The position numbers were made by a program, and so were the translations under genes. The notes beneath the pieces were generated by a model. It did not search any database, was not told where the DNA came from, and worked only from the letters and a program-made list of their open reading frames with translations. Below are positions 52,201 to 63,698 of a stretch of DNA of 64,000 nt, one piece after another. Position 1 is the first letter of the stretch. Each line of letters opens with the position of its first letter. Origin of the DNA: Lepiota brunneoincarnata (Eukaryota > Basidiomycota > Agaricomycetes > Agaricales > Agaricaceae); contig JAEBUN010000043.1 of NCBI GenBank assembly GCA_023014365.1, positions 1 through 64,000 on the forward strand, in the 5' to 3' direction.

Positions 52201-52920
52201 TCGATCTCGTGATCAAATGTTCTTGATGGTGGGAATTGTTTGGAGGCTTTTTTGTTGAATATTTTAGCCCATCAGGCAAATCTCCGAGGGATCTCAGGTG
52301 GTTCTTTGTTCGATTCTGGTTGTTTCCCTTTTTGGGTTGTTGATTTTGTCAGGTTGTGTTGTTCATTGTGGAGTGTTGTGGCATGTGTCGCTTTGGCGTT
52401 TACTTCTAATGGGGTTAGAAGCATCAGGTTCATTTCTCTTTCTAAAGAGAAGGTATCAAGGTCAACGTTTGACAGGTTGACGTATTCTTCGGGGTTTTCC
52501 TTGGGTTGAGAGGTTTTCCCAGCCATTCTTGTCCATGGCTATGGAGTTGAGTTCAACAGGTCATCGTAAGGTTCTGAGGAGTTTGGAAAAGTCTTGGTGA
52601 TCGATTTGTGGTTTCCAAGAAAATGTCTTGGTCTTCCAATTGATGTCGGGATTGTATTGTTCCAACCAGGGAAATCCGATGATGAGGTCTTTCTCACCCG
52701 TGTTTGTGATGTACGCTTCTAGCGTGCAATCTCTTCCATTGATGATGGTTTTGATTTTGATGTATTCATGGATCTTGCCATGTTGATTATCAGTTCCGTC
52801 AACATTACTGAGTGGAATTGGTTGGTCCAGCTGTTTGGTTTGATAACCATGTTGTTCAACGACCTTGTGGGAGATGAAATTCCCTTGGGCTCCTGAGTCT
52901 ATCAGGGCAGTGATGGCCAT
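49251..52920 (-). pseudogene. G2-2 pol: protease, RT, RNase H, integrase, chromodomain
   Basis: Protease frame 52,561-52,920 (MAITALIDSGAQGNFISHKV). RT has [28 protein letters not shown] and [12 protein letters not shown]: the usual YMDD reads CMDD here, a change in a key residue. RNase H starts FEIEADASKFASGAVLYQ. Integrase has HDHPTRGHPG, CPECQQHK and a D/D/E core in broken frames. The chromodomain is clear at 49,330-49,500 (EEEYEIEAILNHRQ, LQYYVKWKGYSHTENEWI). At least five frame changes occur, so it is inactive. Confidence 0.82.
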
Positions 52921-53096
52921 GGGTTTTGATGTCCGTTCACTCCAAATCTCGATGGGTAAGAAAAGGGATCATTTATTCGGGGATAGTCATAATTGTACAG
53001 AGTTTATCAAGAAAGTGTCCTTTTGGGAGTGATAGTACGAAATGTCCTTCTGAGTTCTGGAATGTGCAGGGGCACATCGGTCAACAACGTTCCTTT

Positions 53097-54287
53097 TTAA
53101 AAATCCTGGAATGGACACATCTCCGGGTCCTCGGCTAGTGTGGAGTGGAGCTCTTGTTGGAGTTCAGGATCGAGGTCATTGACCATTTGGCACATTTGAG
53201 ATGCGACTTCTGCGACGGCAAGGGAATACTTGCGTTGTGGTGATTGTTGTGTGTTCTGGTTTGGAAATCCGGGACGGGTGTTTTGTTGCCCAGGGAAAGG
53301 ATGGTTGGGGTTTCTCGCAGGGCGAGGAGGGTTGGTGCGCATTCCTGGGAAGCGTCTAGCTGGCGGTGGTTGAGGGCATTTGCTGACCCAATGATCTTTG
53401 GCTCCACATCGGAAGCATTCTTGGTTCTGGTATGATTTCATTTGTTGTCTGGTGACAACGGCATCTAACTCCAACAGTTCTTGTGCGGAGTCTTCTTCGG
53501 CATATTCCGGTTGTGGAATTTCGGGATAAGGATCTTCAAATCTTTCTTCTATTGTGACATGGTCTACTTCCATGGCATGTGGGTCACGTGGGGTAAATCA
53601 TGGAGCGTTGCTCCTTTGGTAGAATTGTGCGTAGGGCACATTGTTGTTTGGACGGCTTGGTCTGCGGTTCAGTTGGTATTGATTCCTCTGGGGAAATGTG
53701 TTCCTGGGGGTGCTGTAGAGGGCATTGATTTGGCAGAAATTGTCGTTGAGTTTATTGGCTTGGGTGTACCAAGCGGCAATAGTTGTTGGAGGGTTTTCCA
53801 ATTTGTCGATCTTCATGGCAATGCGGCGGTCGATTGCCTTGCAATATAGATCGATCAGAGTGCGATCTTCATTTAGTCCAGATTGATGGACAAGTTCCTT
53901 AAACTGAGCGTTGAATTCAGTCATTGGTTTGCCTGCTTGGTGCAGGGTTTGAAGTCTGGTATGCACGTACGCATGTTTGTCTGCTGGGGTGAAGTCAGCT
54001 CTAAGCCGAGCAGTGAAGTTGTCCCATGACTCCATGGCTATGGGTTGCCCTTGTTGAGTTTGGGCATTTCTCTTGTGGAGGTACTGTCTAGCCCAGGCTC
54101 GGGCATCTCCTGATTGTATTGTTGAAAGGACAAATAAAGTCCTAGCAAGGTTGGTGTTGTACATGGTTGCATTAGCGAGCACGTAAACTTTGCATTGGAA
54201 GATCCAATCTTCAAACAATCTTCTAGTTCCATCGAAGGCGATGGGTTTGAGGAGTCCTAGCTCCTTTGGGGTGGGTGTGGCGGCCAT
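53097..54287 (-). pseudogene. G2-2 gag with CCHC knuckle
   Basis: Starts MAATPTPKELGLLKPIAFDG at 54,287. Single frame with one stop (TGA near 53,598, after YQRSNAP). Capsid blocks RAWARQYLHKRNAQ and FKELVHQSGLNEDRTLIDLY; knuckle CFRCGAKDHWVSKC; C-terminal PGQQNTRPGFPNQNTQQSPQ and a helical tail SLAVAEVASQMCQMVNDLD. Length about 396 codons, longer than the readable part of G2-1. Confidence 0.85.
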
Positions 54288-54341
54288 TATTTGTAATTGT
54301 CCGGGTGGCGGCAGCAGTGGTGGTGATGGTGGTTGTGTTGG

Positions 54342-54878
54342 TCATAAAGGGGGAGCTGGTAGGGCTAAGGGTGCGGTTGGCGTGGGTAATGCGGGTGGTT
54401 GTGGATCGGGGTCTGATTGGTTGTCGTCTGTTATATAGACGTCAGAGTTGTTATCTGCTGGGGGAGTTCTTCCCTGATTTACTGCATACTCGTGACGTGT
54501 GAGTAAGTTTTCTTCTGATGTGGAGAGTCCTCTTGGTTGCTTGAGGGCATTTTTAAGTCTTTGGAGTTTGTAGTTGTTTAATGGGTCTACTTTAGCACAG
54601 TATTCTTTGGCTTGTTTGCGTTGTCTTTCTTCCTGTTCGTAGTGTTCTTTTAATTCTCTTTCGTGTTGTATTCTTTGTCGTTCTGCTAGTTTGTCGGCAA
54701 AGCTTGTTCTTGTACATGTTGATGTACTTGGAGTGGATGAGTCAAATGGGGATGGAGGATAGAATGGGGATGGTGTCTGAGTAGGGATAGGGTTTCTTCT
54801 GGGATCTGGGTTTTGGGTTCCTGATCCTGAGATTCTGCTTCTCGATTTGGGAGGAGGTGATGGAGTTTCTCGGGCCAA
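54342..54878 (-). CDS. G2-2 leader ORF, Pro-rich and coiled-coil
   Basis: 178 codons between 5' LTR and gag. Starts MARETPSPPPKSRSRIS; Pro/Ser-rich N-terminal third, then a Glu/Arg/Gln-rich helix likely to form a coiled coil (RIQHERELKEHYEQEERQRK), then an acidic Pro-rich end. It may be an extra N-terminal gag-precursor protein or a separate leader protein; it ends 54 bp before the gag ATG. G2-1 has a frameshifted version. No known family recognised. Confidence 0.5.
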   Translation of the reverse strand: MARETPSPPPKSRSRISGSGTQNPDPRRNPIPTQTPSPFYPPSPFDSSTPSTSTCTRTSFADKLAERQRIQHERELKEHYEQEERQRKQAKEYCAKVDPLNNYKLQRLKNALKQPRGLSTSEENLLTRHEYAVNQGRTPPADNNSDVYITDDNQSDPDPQPPALPTPTAPLALPAPPL

Positions 54879-55267
54879 GAATTTCTTTGGAGGCGTGGTG
54901 GTAGTTGTCTAGCAATCGATTATCGCTAGAAGAATGAAAAATTGAGTTGCTATGATGGATATCCCTGAGTATAGGTTCCATGATCTGACGACGCAACAGT
55001 GACAGGGGCACATGATACGTTCAAGTTCTAGGGTGATAATTCAGTAGGCGATGAGGGTGGCGGTGGAGGTGAAGATGAAAATGAGTAGGTAAGCCAGGTC
55101 TTCTGGCGGGGAGAGGTTGAGGGACATAGCAATGGCTACACAGAGGGGTGGTTTTCTTTTGCACATCGTTTTGAACAACCAGGGTACCTCAACGTGTTCA
55201 GTACGTCGGCAGAGTAGAGCAGAGTAGAGGGTGAGCAAAAGATAAGCAGCAGAGTATCTTAGTGTTT

Positions 55268-55650
55268 TGTTACCCGGGTTAGGGGTTCGCTCTTGAGTAG
55301 CACAGAGTTTGACACAGGATGTCTATACAGACTTGGTCCTGTCCTACTAAGCGTGACTTGGAGATGACGGAGCACTATAAGTCCAGCCGGTTATGGCAAA
55401 GAAGTATAGGAGGCAAGAACTTTATAACACTAAGATAAGGATACAAGGTATTGTACTGTATCCTTATATACTTCTAAGTGTGGCTATACCCCTACTATAA
55501 TAGTCTGGACCAAGGTAACTATGAGTCAGAGATAAGAGACATGAGGCATGTGGTAAGAATCGTCCTTCTAATGTACACTACTGATAGTTTCATAGTGACA
55601 TGGGAAATGTAGCTAAAAATAACTGTCCTTCTGATGGAATTCTGATAACA
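55268..55650 (-). repeat. G2-2 5' LTR
   Basis: A 383-bp LTR followed by the target duplicate ATACT. The pair of LTRs differ at several sites, mostly transitions, so the insertion is not very recent. Confidence 0.9.
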
Positions 55651-56742
55651 ATACTAGGTTTACACACTCTGGGGGCTCATGGCAAGACAACATGACTCTG
55701 ACATGGTCCCTGTCACCATTCTGCATTGACACAGGTGCACACCCAATGCTGTGTTGGGCATGAGGCAAAGAGCAAGCAAGCATCTTGGTATTAGCAGAGT
55801 GAGCTTCAACCTCCAAATATTCCACCCAGATGCAAAATGCTGTGTGTTAGTACATTGGAACCAGCTGTGTGATGCTGCAGACATGGCCTTCGAACCCATG
55901 TTGCTTCTGCCTGTGAGGTATTGCTCAGTAGTATCTCTCAACTATCAACGGCCACTTGGTAGTCCAATATTCCAATATGTACCTTGTTTCTAGAATAGGT
56001 TCCCTCAACCCAGAGGTATGTAGTTGTACTACCTGCTCCATCCTTAAAGTCTCATGTACCATGGTGTGACTCCACAGTCAGCTTCATGCCCACTGTTGAC
56101 TTCAGACCCTGGCATATTTTTGAATGAAGGAGCTAAAGCTTCCATTACATGCCAAGCCAGGTGTTCCCTTTAGTTTTGAGGCATTCTACTTGATCCTTAT
56201 TGTCCAGGTTTCCTTTGTTGTGTGGCTCTGGAGTTGGTGCCCTCATAACTCATGCATTACCATTAAGTATCATGGCAAAAAACTGAAAATTTAAAATGGT
56301 GTATGCCTATTGTGCTTACAAAAATTTCCAACTAGATCCAGTCAAATGAATGATTTGAAGGAACAAACACAATTGAGTCACCACTTAAGCACAGCATGAA
56401 CCTGGTGCCTGCTCGGACACATTGTGTTGGCCATGCACATGAAGCATTGGTAATTTTCATGTCAAGATTTGACATCCAGGATGAATGACCAATGCCGAAT
56501 GGCTGGCCAATGCCTCGCCATACTTTGGTCTGTTGACAACTCCAACTTGGGTATGACCAAGCTGTGGAATGCCTGTATTTGTATTTTGGCATGCTGATTT
56601 GATTAACTTGCTTGCAAGAACATTCTAGGCACCCTTTTGGTGCTATATTGTTGCACATGATGCCCTATTTTGGGTGTCTGTGGTCAGCCCTGGTAGTATT
56701 ACTGGGCCCCACAACATGTTGCACTCTCTCACTTGTTCTGTG
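55651..56742. other. unassigned 1.1-kb region, right half of the G2-2 target
   Basis: No match elsewhere in the window and no convincing gene. Short open stretches exist on both strands (about 80-90 codons near 55,660-55,993) without a recognisable domain. Continuous with 46,127-47,456 before G2-2 inserted. Confidence 0.3.
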
Positions 56743-57362
56743 TGTTACCCAGGTTAGGGGTTTGCTCTTGAGTAGCACAGCATTCGAGGCAAGATGTCTA
56801 TACAGACTTGGTCTTGTCCTACTAGGCATGACTTGGAGATGACAGAGCACTATAGTCCAGCCAGTTTAAGGGCAAAGAGGTACAGAAGGCAAGAACTGTA
56901 TAACACTAAGATAAGGATACATGGTAATGTACTGTATCCTTATATAATACTGAGTGTGGCTATGCTCCTACTATAAGTAGACGGACCCAAGTAATTATGA
57001 GTCAGAGATAAGACAATGAGGCATAAGCTAAATATAGTCCTTCTGATGTACACTACTGATTGTTTCATAGTGACATTTGACATGAGAGAGAGTGAACTAA
57101 ACATAACCGTCCTTCTGAGTGGAATTCTGATAACATTAGGTCCATTTCAAGAGTTGTTTTCCATTACAACTCATTAATTTCCTTCTTCCAGGTATTCGGT
57201 GAGGTGGTAAGGTTTGTAGTACTCAATTTGGGGATGTTTGGTGGAGTCTAGTCGAGGGGGAATAATGGGAGAAAAGGTAGGTGTAGGGGTTCTGTGAAGG
57301 TTGAGTATGGTGGCAGTTTCTGGGGATGGGGGTTGTCCTGGATAAAATATGTTGTAGAGAAG

Positions 57363-58542
57363 TCATCTAAAGTGGGGACTTTCTATCCTTTCTTCTGCTA
57401 GGGTGATTTGGTTTTCTTCAGAAGGTGCCGCATGGTTCTCCTGTGATGTTTGACTTGGCAATCTCATCATAACATTCCTCATAATAGTCATTGTTAGTGA
57501 GGTTGATGTATTGATTGTGAGTTGTGGGGGTAATTGAAGGGGCAGTTGTTGATTTTCTGGAGTAGGGGATGTGTTGAGTCTTCCGAGCTGGACATTTGGT
57601 CCGTTTATGGTGGGGTTGGAAAACTGCGCAATGGGGGTATTGGTACTTGATGCAGTCATATGAGTAATGTCCTGGAGCATATTGTTTGCATCCAAGACAG
57701 GCGAATTGTGGGCAGTCCATAGCCCAGTGTCCAGTGTGTCTGCATTGAATACAGACTGATCTGTCAGTGGTTCAGGGGTTGGTTCATGTGTGAATGGGAT
57801 TGGGGGAGTTCCAAACCAGGACATTGTTATTGGTGATGGTGTGGGTGGTGTTTCTGGTGGAGGTGAGATGTCTGAATGGGTTTCTGGGGTTGGTGGATTT
57901 CTTTCCCTTATTGGGAGTGGTGGTGGTGATGGGGGTAGGAGTAGTCGTGGCAATGGGGGAGATGGTTGTGGTGGAGGGCTTCAAGGGATGTACCTCATCT
58001 CACTTGGGTATGTTCTTTGACACCTCAGACATGAGGCTCAATTGTGTTTGGAGAAGTTCCTCAAGTGATTCTGCCCAGGCTCATTGTGTATTGTATGCAG
58101 CAGTGAGAGCCTTAGTCTGTTGTACATGGTGGGTGTAATTGGACCAGAGTTGTCAGTCGTATTCTGAAATTGGAGATTGTTCCAATCTATTAGTAAAGGT
58201 TTGGCTGGTGGCAGCCTTGCACAGATCTCCATTAGAAGGGTGATCTGGTCTTGATGGTTGTACTTCAGCTGAGTGGAATCTAAGGGAGGTGGCTGGGGTG
58301 ACTGTGGGTTCTGGGGTGGCGTTGGGGTTGGGGGTCTTGTCTCTAAGAGAGGCATAGGCGGTGTCAAAGGTGTGAGAGGGGGTGTGGGGAGATGGGGCCA
58401 GAACAGGAGTTGTCTGAAGTATTGTATGTTTGACGTTCTGGTCATTGATGATGATGATTGAGGACAATGAGGAGGTGGGGGAAGGTGTTGTGGAAAAGGG
58501 GGGAGTAGTTTGGGGATGAGTGAGGTTGAGGTTCATGGGCAT
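57363..58542 (-). pseudogene. G2-3 ORF3: zinc-knuckle protein with overlapping open frame
   Basis: Starts MPMNLNLTHPQTTPPFS near 58,542. The knuckle frame at 57,418-57,720 reads FACLGCKQYAPGHYSYDC and CPHCAVF. An overlapping frame is open for 196 codons (57,363-57,953) through the same bases and ends ERIESPHFR. Same arrangement as in G2-2, with extra stops. Confidence 0.65.
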
Positions 58543-58569
58543 TTTTAAGTTGTTCTGGTGTGGGAGCAA

Positions 58570-61500
58570 AGTTGTTTCTGGTAGGTTCTTGTGGGTTCCT
58601 GATCTTTCTGGGGAATTCCATGGGCTTCTTTATACTTGGTTAAGTATTCTTTGGCATTTGTGCAGAGTGTTTCATTGGTGATCCATTTGTTCTCTGTGTG
58701 GGAGTATCCTTTCCATTTGATGTAGTATTGGAGTTTTCTGTGGTATTGGCGGTGATTGAGGATGGTTTCAATTTCGTATTCTTCTTCATCATTAATGATG
58801 TCAGGTGGTGGTGGTGTTGGGTAAGATCCATATGCTTCTGTTTCATTAAATGGGGTAAGAAGGTTTCAGTGGAATACTGGGTGTATCTTCCATTTGATTG
58901 GGAGTTGGAGTTTGTATGTCATTGGTGACAGGACTTCTGTAATGATGAATGGTCCTAGTCATTTTGGGGCTATTTTTCATGATTGGAATAGAAGTTTGAG
59001 GTTCTTGGCTTCTAGCCATACTTTCTGAAGTGTTTCAAGGGGTTTGGCAGTTCTTCTGCTTCTTTGTTTCATAATATTGGCAGCTATTTGGTGAGTGGCG
59101 TGTGCTTCTTTTTGGGTGTCATCTAGAAGTCTGATGTGATCATCTACTGATGGAAAGTTCAATGTTTCCATAATAGTGGGGATTGCTGGAGGATTGTATC
59201 CCATGATGAGTTTGAAAGGGGATTTTTGATTTTTGGCATGTGTCTTGGAGTTGTGGGAGAATTCGAGGATTGGGAGTGTTTCTGACCATTCATGAGGGTT
59301 TCTGGTGCAATATATGGATAGGTAGGTTTCTATCTCTTGGTTGTATCGTTCAGTCGTTCCATCTGTTTGTGGATGATAGGTGGTGGAGAAGGCTTGTTTG
59401 ATGTTTAGTCATTTTGCTAGTTGCCTGAGGGATTGGGCAGCAAATCTAGGGTCTCTGTCTGATATGATTTTGTTGGGGAGACCATATCTTGTGAATACTT
59501 TCTCAATAAGAAGTCTTCCGATGTCATCGGCTGTGGCATTTTCTGATGTAGGGATAAAAATTACCCCCTTCGTAAGGCTATGGTCCACCACGGACAATAT
59601 GGCATTGTTTCCCATGGATGGTGGGAGACTGGTGATTAGATCCCAAGAGATCTGGCTAAATGGGCATAATGAAGACACTGGTTGGATTGGTTGAACCGGG
59701 GTGTGATCTGGTTGTTGGATGATTTTGTGTTGCTGACATTCTGGACAGCCTTTTATGTAGTTCTTTATGAATGTAGACATTCCTGGCCAATACACTTCTT
59801 TCTTGGCAAGGTGGTATGTTTCTTGTTCTCTGGGATGACCATGTGTAGGGTGGCCATGGTATCCTGCAATGACATTGCATCTGAGTTGGAGGTCTTCTGG
59901 AATGATGACATGTTCTTGGAACATGAGGAGTGAACCGTTTTGGGTCGGGACTGTTCCAAAATCTTTATTGGTGGTGTTAGGGTGTGATTCTTTGAGGAGT
60001 TTGAATGCTTTGGTGGTTCTAGCATCATATTTGGGTGATTCCATTATTCCTTCTTGGAGTTCCGTATTGATAGTGGCAATAAAGAGGTGTTCTGGGAGTA
60101 CTGTGATCATGTTTTGATCTTCTAAGTCAGTTGCGGTGACAAAGAGGTTGTTTGGAAGCATGGTGATGTCTTCATTATCATTGTCCTCATCAGGGATGTG
60201 GTCTGGACATCTTGATAGGGTGTCTGGTGCAGGAATCTTTGATCCTGGGATGTGTTCTAATTTGAAGTTGTAGTTGGTGAGGGTCTGGACCCATTGTGCT
60301 TGTCAGCAGTTGATTTTCTGGGGTTTACGCCAGTATGTGAGGTTTTGGTGATCCATTCTGATACAGACAGTATGGGGACTGCCAAGGAGGTAGTGGCGCC
60401 ATTCTTCAAGGGCTCGGATAATAGCAAGGAGTTCCCTGTCATAGATATTGTAATTGCATTCTGCTGGTCTAAACATTTTGAGTAGAATGATACAGGTTTC
60501 CATATTCCGTTGATGTCATGTTGGTATAGGATAGCTCCTGATGCAAATTTAGAAGCATCAGCTTCTATTTCGAAGGGTTTTGTGGAGTTGGGCATGAGGA
60601 GTACAGGTTCCTTTAAGAATTCATTTTTGAGCATTTCAAATGCTTTTTGTTGTTTGTCTTTCCATTCAAATTTGGTTGATTTGGATAGGAGTTGGTTAAG
60701 GGATTTGGTATGGTGAGAGTAGCTGTGGATGAACTTCCAGTAGAAGTTACAGAATCTGATGAATTTGCAAATGTGTCAGACTGTTTTTGGCACTGGCCAG
60801 TCTTCTATTCCTTTGAGTTTTCCGGGGTCCATTTTAATTTTATCTGGTGTGATGATCATGCCAAGGTATTCAAGTCATTGTTTGTTGAACTCACATTTCT
60901 CCATTTTGAGGTAGAGGTTGTTCTCTGGCAGAATTTGCAGTACTTTTTCCATAAGTCGGTCAGTTTCTTCCTGGGTTTTACTGTAGATTAGGATATCATC
61001 CATATAGATGATGATTCCTCCTTTCTCCATTATTTTGGAGAATAATATGTCCATCATATGTTGGAATGTCATGGGACTGTTGCAAAGTCCAAAAAACATT
61101 ACAGTTGGTTCAAAAAGACCCATGGAAGTCTTGAATGCTGCTTTCCATTGGTTGCCATCTTTGATCCTGATGTTATTGTATCCTAGGCGGACATCAAGCT
61201 TAGTGAAGTACTTAGCTCCTTTGAGTTTATCCATGATTGAAGAGATCATGGGAATTGGGTATGCGTTTTTGATGGTGTGATTGTTGAGATAACAATAATC
61301 TTGGCAGGGTTGGAGATCTCCTCCTTTCTTGGCAACAAAGAAGAAGGCTGATACCATAGGGGATTTTGAGGAGTGGATGTACCCTTTTCAGAGGTTTTCA
61401 TCTATGAATTCTTTTAGTGCTTTTTCTTCAGCAGGTGCCACTTGATAAGGTTTCATTGATTTTGCTTCGAATGTCAGTTTTAGTTCAATTTCATGATCAA

Positions 61501-61748
61501 ATGTTCTTGATGGTGGGAATTGTTTGGAGGCTTTCTTGTTGAATATTTTAGCCCATTAGGCAAATCTCTGAGGGATCTCAGGTGGTTCCTTGTTTGATTC
61601 TGGTTGTTTTCCTTTTTGGTTTGCCAATTTTGTTGGGTTATGTTGCTTATTGTAGAGCATTGTGGCATGTGTCACTTTGGCGTTTACTTCTAATAGGGTT
61701 AGAAGCATTGGGTTCATTTCTCTTTCTAAAGAGAAGGTGTCGAGATCG
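58570..61748 (-). pseudogene. G2-3 pol: RT, RNase H, integrase, chromodomain
   Basis: RT frame 60,875-61,357 is the clearest in the window: [53 protein letters not shown] and [13 protein letters not shown]. RNase H has FEIEADASKFASGAILYQ. Integrase frame 59,409-60,161 has YHGHPTHGHPREQETYHLAK, CPECQQHK, SQISWDLITSLPPS and NKIISDRDPRFAAQ, with DGTTERYNQE further on for the third acidic residue. Chromodomain near 58,640-58,800 (LQYYIKWKGYSHTENKWI). Truncated and interrupted by stops. Confidence 0.83.
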
Positions 61749-62600
61749 CTGGCCATAGTAGAACTTGCATATTGTTATCTTCAAACCACTCTGTTGCCCT
61801 TTTAGACTTGTATTTTGGATCATTGTCCTACTGGAATATCTACTCCTCCTCCATCTCCAAAGTTTCAAAGCTATTCACCATCCCATATTCCAAAATCCCA
61901 CAGTACTACTCTACATCTATGATCTTCTCAACCTCCACTAGCATTCCTACTCCTTTCCACCCCATAGCCTACCATACCATAATGTTACCACCACCTACAT
62001 ACTTAACAGTAGGAATAATAGTCTTGTCTGATAGTCCTTCCACCCTTATACATCTTCCTATATGACTCAAGCTTGTTGATTTTTGTTTTATCTGTCCATA
62101 ATATCCATTTCCAATCTCCCACTGTCCAATCTTTATGCTTGTGGGCAATCTGAAGTAAGCAGTTCAGTGTTGCTTGTTAAGAAGAGGTCATTTAGTCTTA
62201 ACAACAGACCAGAAATTGTTCTTCTTGAGCATATTTCAGATTGTTTGAAGTGTGACAGAAGTAGGGAGGATAGAGTGGATGAATTGGGTAGCTTGAACAG
62301 CATTGTCCAGCTTTCCAGTGGTGATTTAGCAAATTATTGATTGTTTATCCTGAGAAATCAGCATAGAGGGTTGTCCTCCTTTATTGTTTTCCTCATCTCA
62401 ATCAACTTCTTTCATGATCTGCTCAATAGTACTCTTGTCTAGACCAGTTTGGACTGAATCTTTTGCAGGGAATAGCCATTCTGAAGAAGAAAAATGACTT
62501 GAAAGCACTGGGTAGAAGATACAGCTTCTATGATGTAATGGTAAGAAGAAAAGATTGTTGAAGTAATTTCAATATGATCATGTGATATGGAGGGGGTCAC
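61749..62600 (-). pseudogene. Tc1-like transposase remnant joined to G2-3
   Basis: Minus-strand reading in shifting frames: an N-terminal helix region (FLLQNGYSLQKIQSKL), then DWKWILWTDKTKINKLES (first catalytic D of Tc1, WTDETKIN type) near 62,090, GGGNIMVWYAMGWKGVG near 61,960, and DNDPKYKSKRATEWFEDNN near 61,800 (second D). The remnant ends in LLWPA at the junction with G2-3, just before the position of the third catalytic residue. Multiple stops. Tc1 transposases cut and paste the element at TA sites; this one is dead and truncated. Confidence 0.78.
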
Positions 62601-62675
62601 ATGACAATTTATGTTATCCCCACATTTGATTTGGTATTGATTTGGCCTGTCCAAAACCAGATTTTAGGAAAATGA

Positions 62676-62881
62676 CAGAGGGTCAAAAAACTGTCCCAAT
62701 GAGTTAATCATTAATTGATTCATTACTTCTCGGACAAGTCACGTGATTTAAACGGATTCAGGATCTCAATATGCTATATTATCATTGTCTATTTTCCCAA
62801 GTATTTATGTAATCACCTTGGTCCACTATTAGCTGATCTTTCCAAATGGTGAAAACATTGGGACAGTTTTTTGACCCACTG
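62676..62881. repeat. 26-bp inverted repeat pair, Tc1/mariner terminus or MITE
   Basis: Left arm 62,676-62,701 and right arm 62,856-62,881 are inverted copies with one mismatch in 26 (CAGTGGGTCAAAAAACTGTC at the outer right end). The right arm is followed by TA; the left arm is preceded by GA. The 206-bp unit could be a mariner-type MITE, or the outer end of the neighbouring Tc1-like element with a second inverted copy. Confidence 0.7.
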
Positions 62882-62883
62882 TA

Positions 62884-63111
62884 TCTCATAGGTATATAAA
62901 GGCTTGTACAAGTAGAGATTAAAGCCTTAAGCTTTAATCTTGTTAACAGCAGTCGTTAACCTCTCTCTGCCTTAACTTGGTGTGTTCCCTTGTTATCTCA
63001 TTGAGTGCAATCCACTAAGCTCTGCAAGGCCAACCATCTTGGACACCTTGTAGAGTGATTGAAGGCCTTCTCCAGTTATCTTTGGATACAGAAGGAGCAA
63101 GGATCATAACA
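62884..63111 (-). mobile_element. truncated second copy of S2
   Basis: The reverse complement of about 9,067-9,292, ending GGATCATAACA at 63,111 (the TGTTATGATCC terminus). The rest is lost at the Tc1/MITE boundary. It lies directly against the cyclin-like coding fragment, so S2 probably inserted into that gene. Confidence 0.82.
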
Positions 63112-63698
63112 TCTTCTTTTCCTCCTACATTGCTGCCACCAAAGTGCTCAGTGACACTCACTACCATCTCCAATTCTGGGTCAAGGTTGGACAGAACAAA
63201 TTTGGGATGGAAGACCTTGCTTGCATGGAGAAGGAGTTTTTTGAGGAATTGGATTGGGATGTAAGGATTGACAATGCAACTTTGGCGATATTCCAGTTGT
63301 TGGTCAAGAGACAGAAGCAGGCTTATGAAGAAGCAAGTTGGAGTTGAAGTGGCTCTATGGAATCATGTTCAAGTTCCGACTCTTCTGAATCATCCCATTC
63401 GTGGGGTTTTTCCAGATCAAGCAGTACTTCATCCTTGTCGAGCTTTCCTACAACTCCATCAGATTCTGTCACCTCACACAGGTCAATATCCCTGACCATT
63501 ATCCAGCAGGGGATGCTCAGGATGAAAGAATCTGAGCAAAACCTTACCATACTCGATCAGCACATCGAAGTCCTCCAACAGCAATTCAATGCCATGATGC
63601 AAAAACCAGCTGCTCATACTCCAGTGTGTTTGGAGAAACCTCACCATAGTACTCGACATATACTCAAGGAGAAGCTTCTCCATGCTTTCAGACCCTAG
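63112..63698 (+). pseudogene. cyclin-domain protein fragment, 5' end removed by transposons
   Basis: The plus-strand frame opens right after S2: FSSYIAATKVLSDTHYHLQF, then FGMEDLACMEKEFFEELDWD and IDNATLAIFQLLVKRQ. This has the layout of the second half of a fungal cyclin box (AAxKVLxDxxY, then MExEFLxxLxW), as in Pho80/Pcl-type cyclins that bind a cyclin-dependent kinase. A TGA at 63,345-63,347 interrupts the frame, which stays open afterwards as a Ser-rich tail (CSSSDSSESSHSWGFSRSSS) and a helical stretch to 63,698. The N-terminal part is missing. This is the only host-like gene in the window. It could be a lost allele, a dead duplicate or a fragment carried by an element. Confidence 0.7.

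Larger units (their letters stand above)
47457..55650 (-). mobile_element. chromovirus G2-2, complete with both LTRs
   Basis: An 8,194-bp element with duplication ATACT (47,452-47,456 and 55,651-55,655). The LTRs are 47,457-47,841 (385 bp) and 55,268-55,650 (383 bp), TGTTACCCGGG...CTGATAACA. The internal order is as in G2-1. It is the best preserved copy for gag, the leader ORF and ORF3, but pol is spread over several frames. More CpG sites survive here than in G2-1, suggesting it is younger. Confidence 0.93.
56743..61748 (-). mobile_element. chromovirus G2-3, truncated
   Basis: The 3' LTR is 56,743-57,135 (393 bp, TGTTACCCAGG...CTGATAACA). The internal part runs from ORF3 through integrase and RT, and stops abruptly at about 61,748, between RT and protease, where it joins Tc1-like sequence. 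Gag, protease, leader and 5' LTR are missing. No target duplicate can be recognised. Confidence 0.88.

Noticed and set aside
62884..63111. Plus-strand promoter-like TATATAAAGG next to the cyclin fragment taken as the cyclin promoter
   Set aside because: The sequence is the reverse complement of S2 and is also found at 9,067-9,292, so it belongs to the element.
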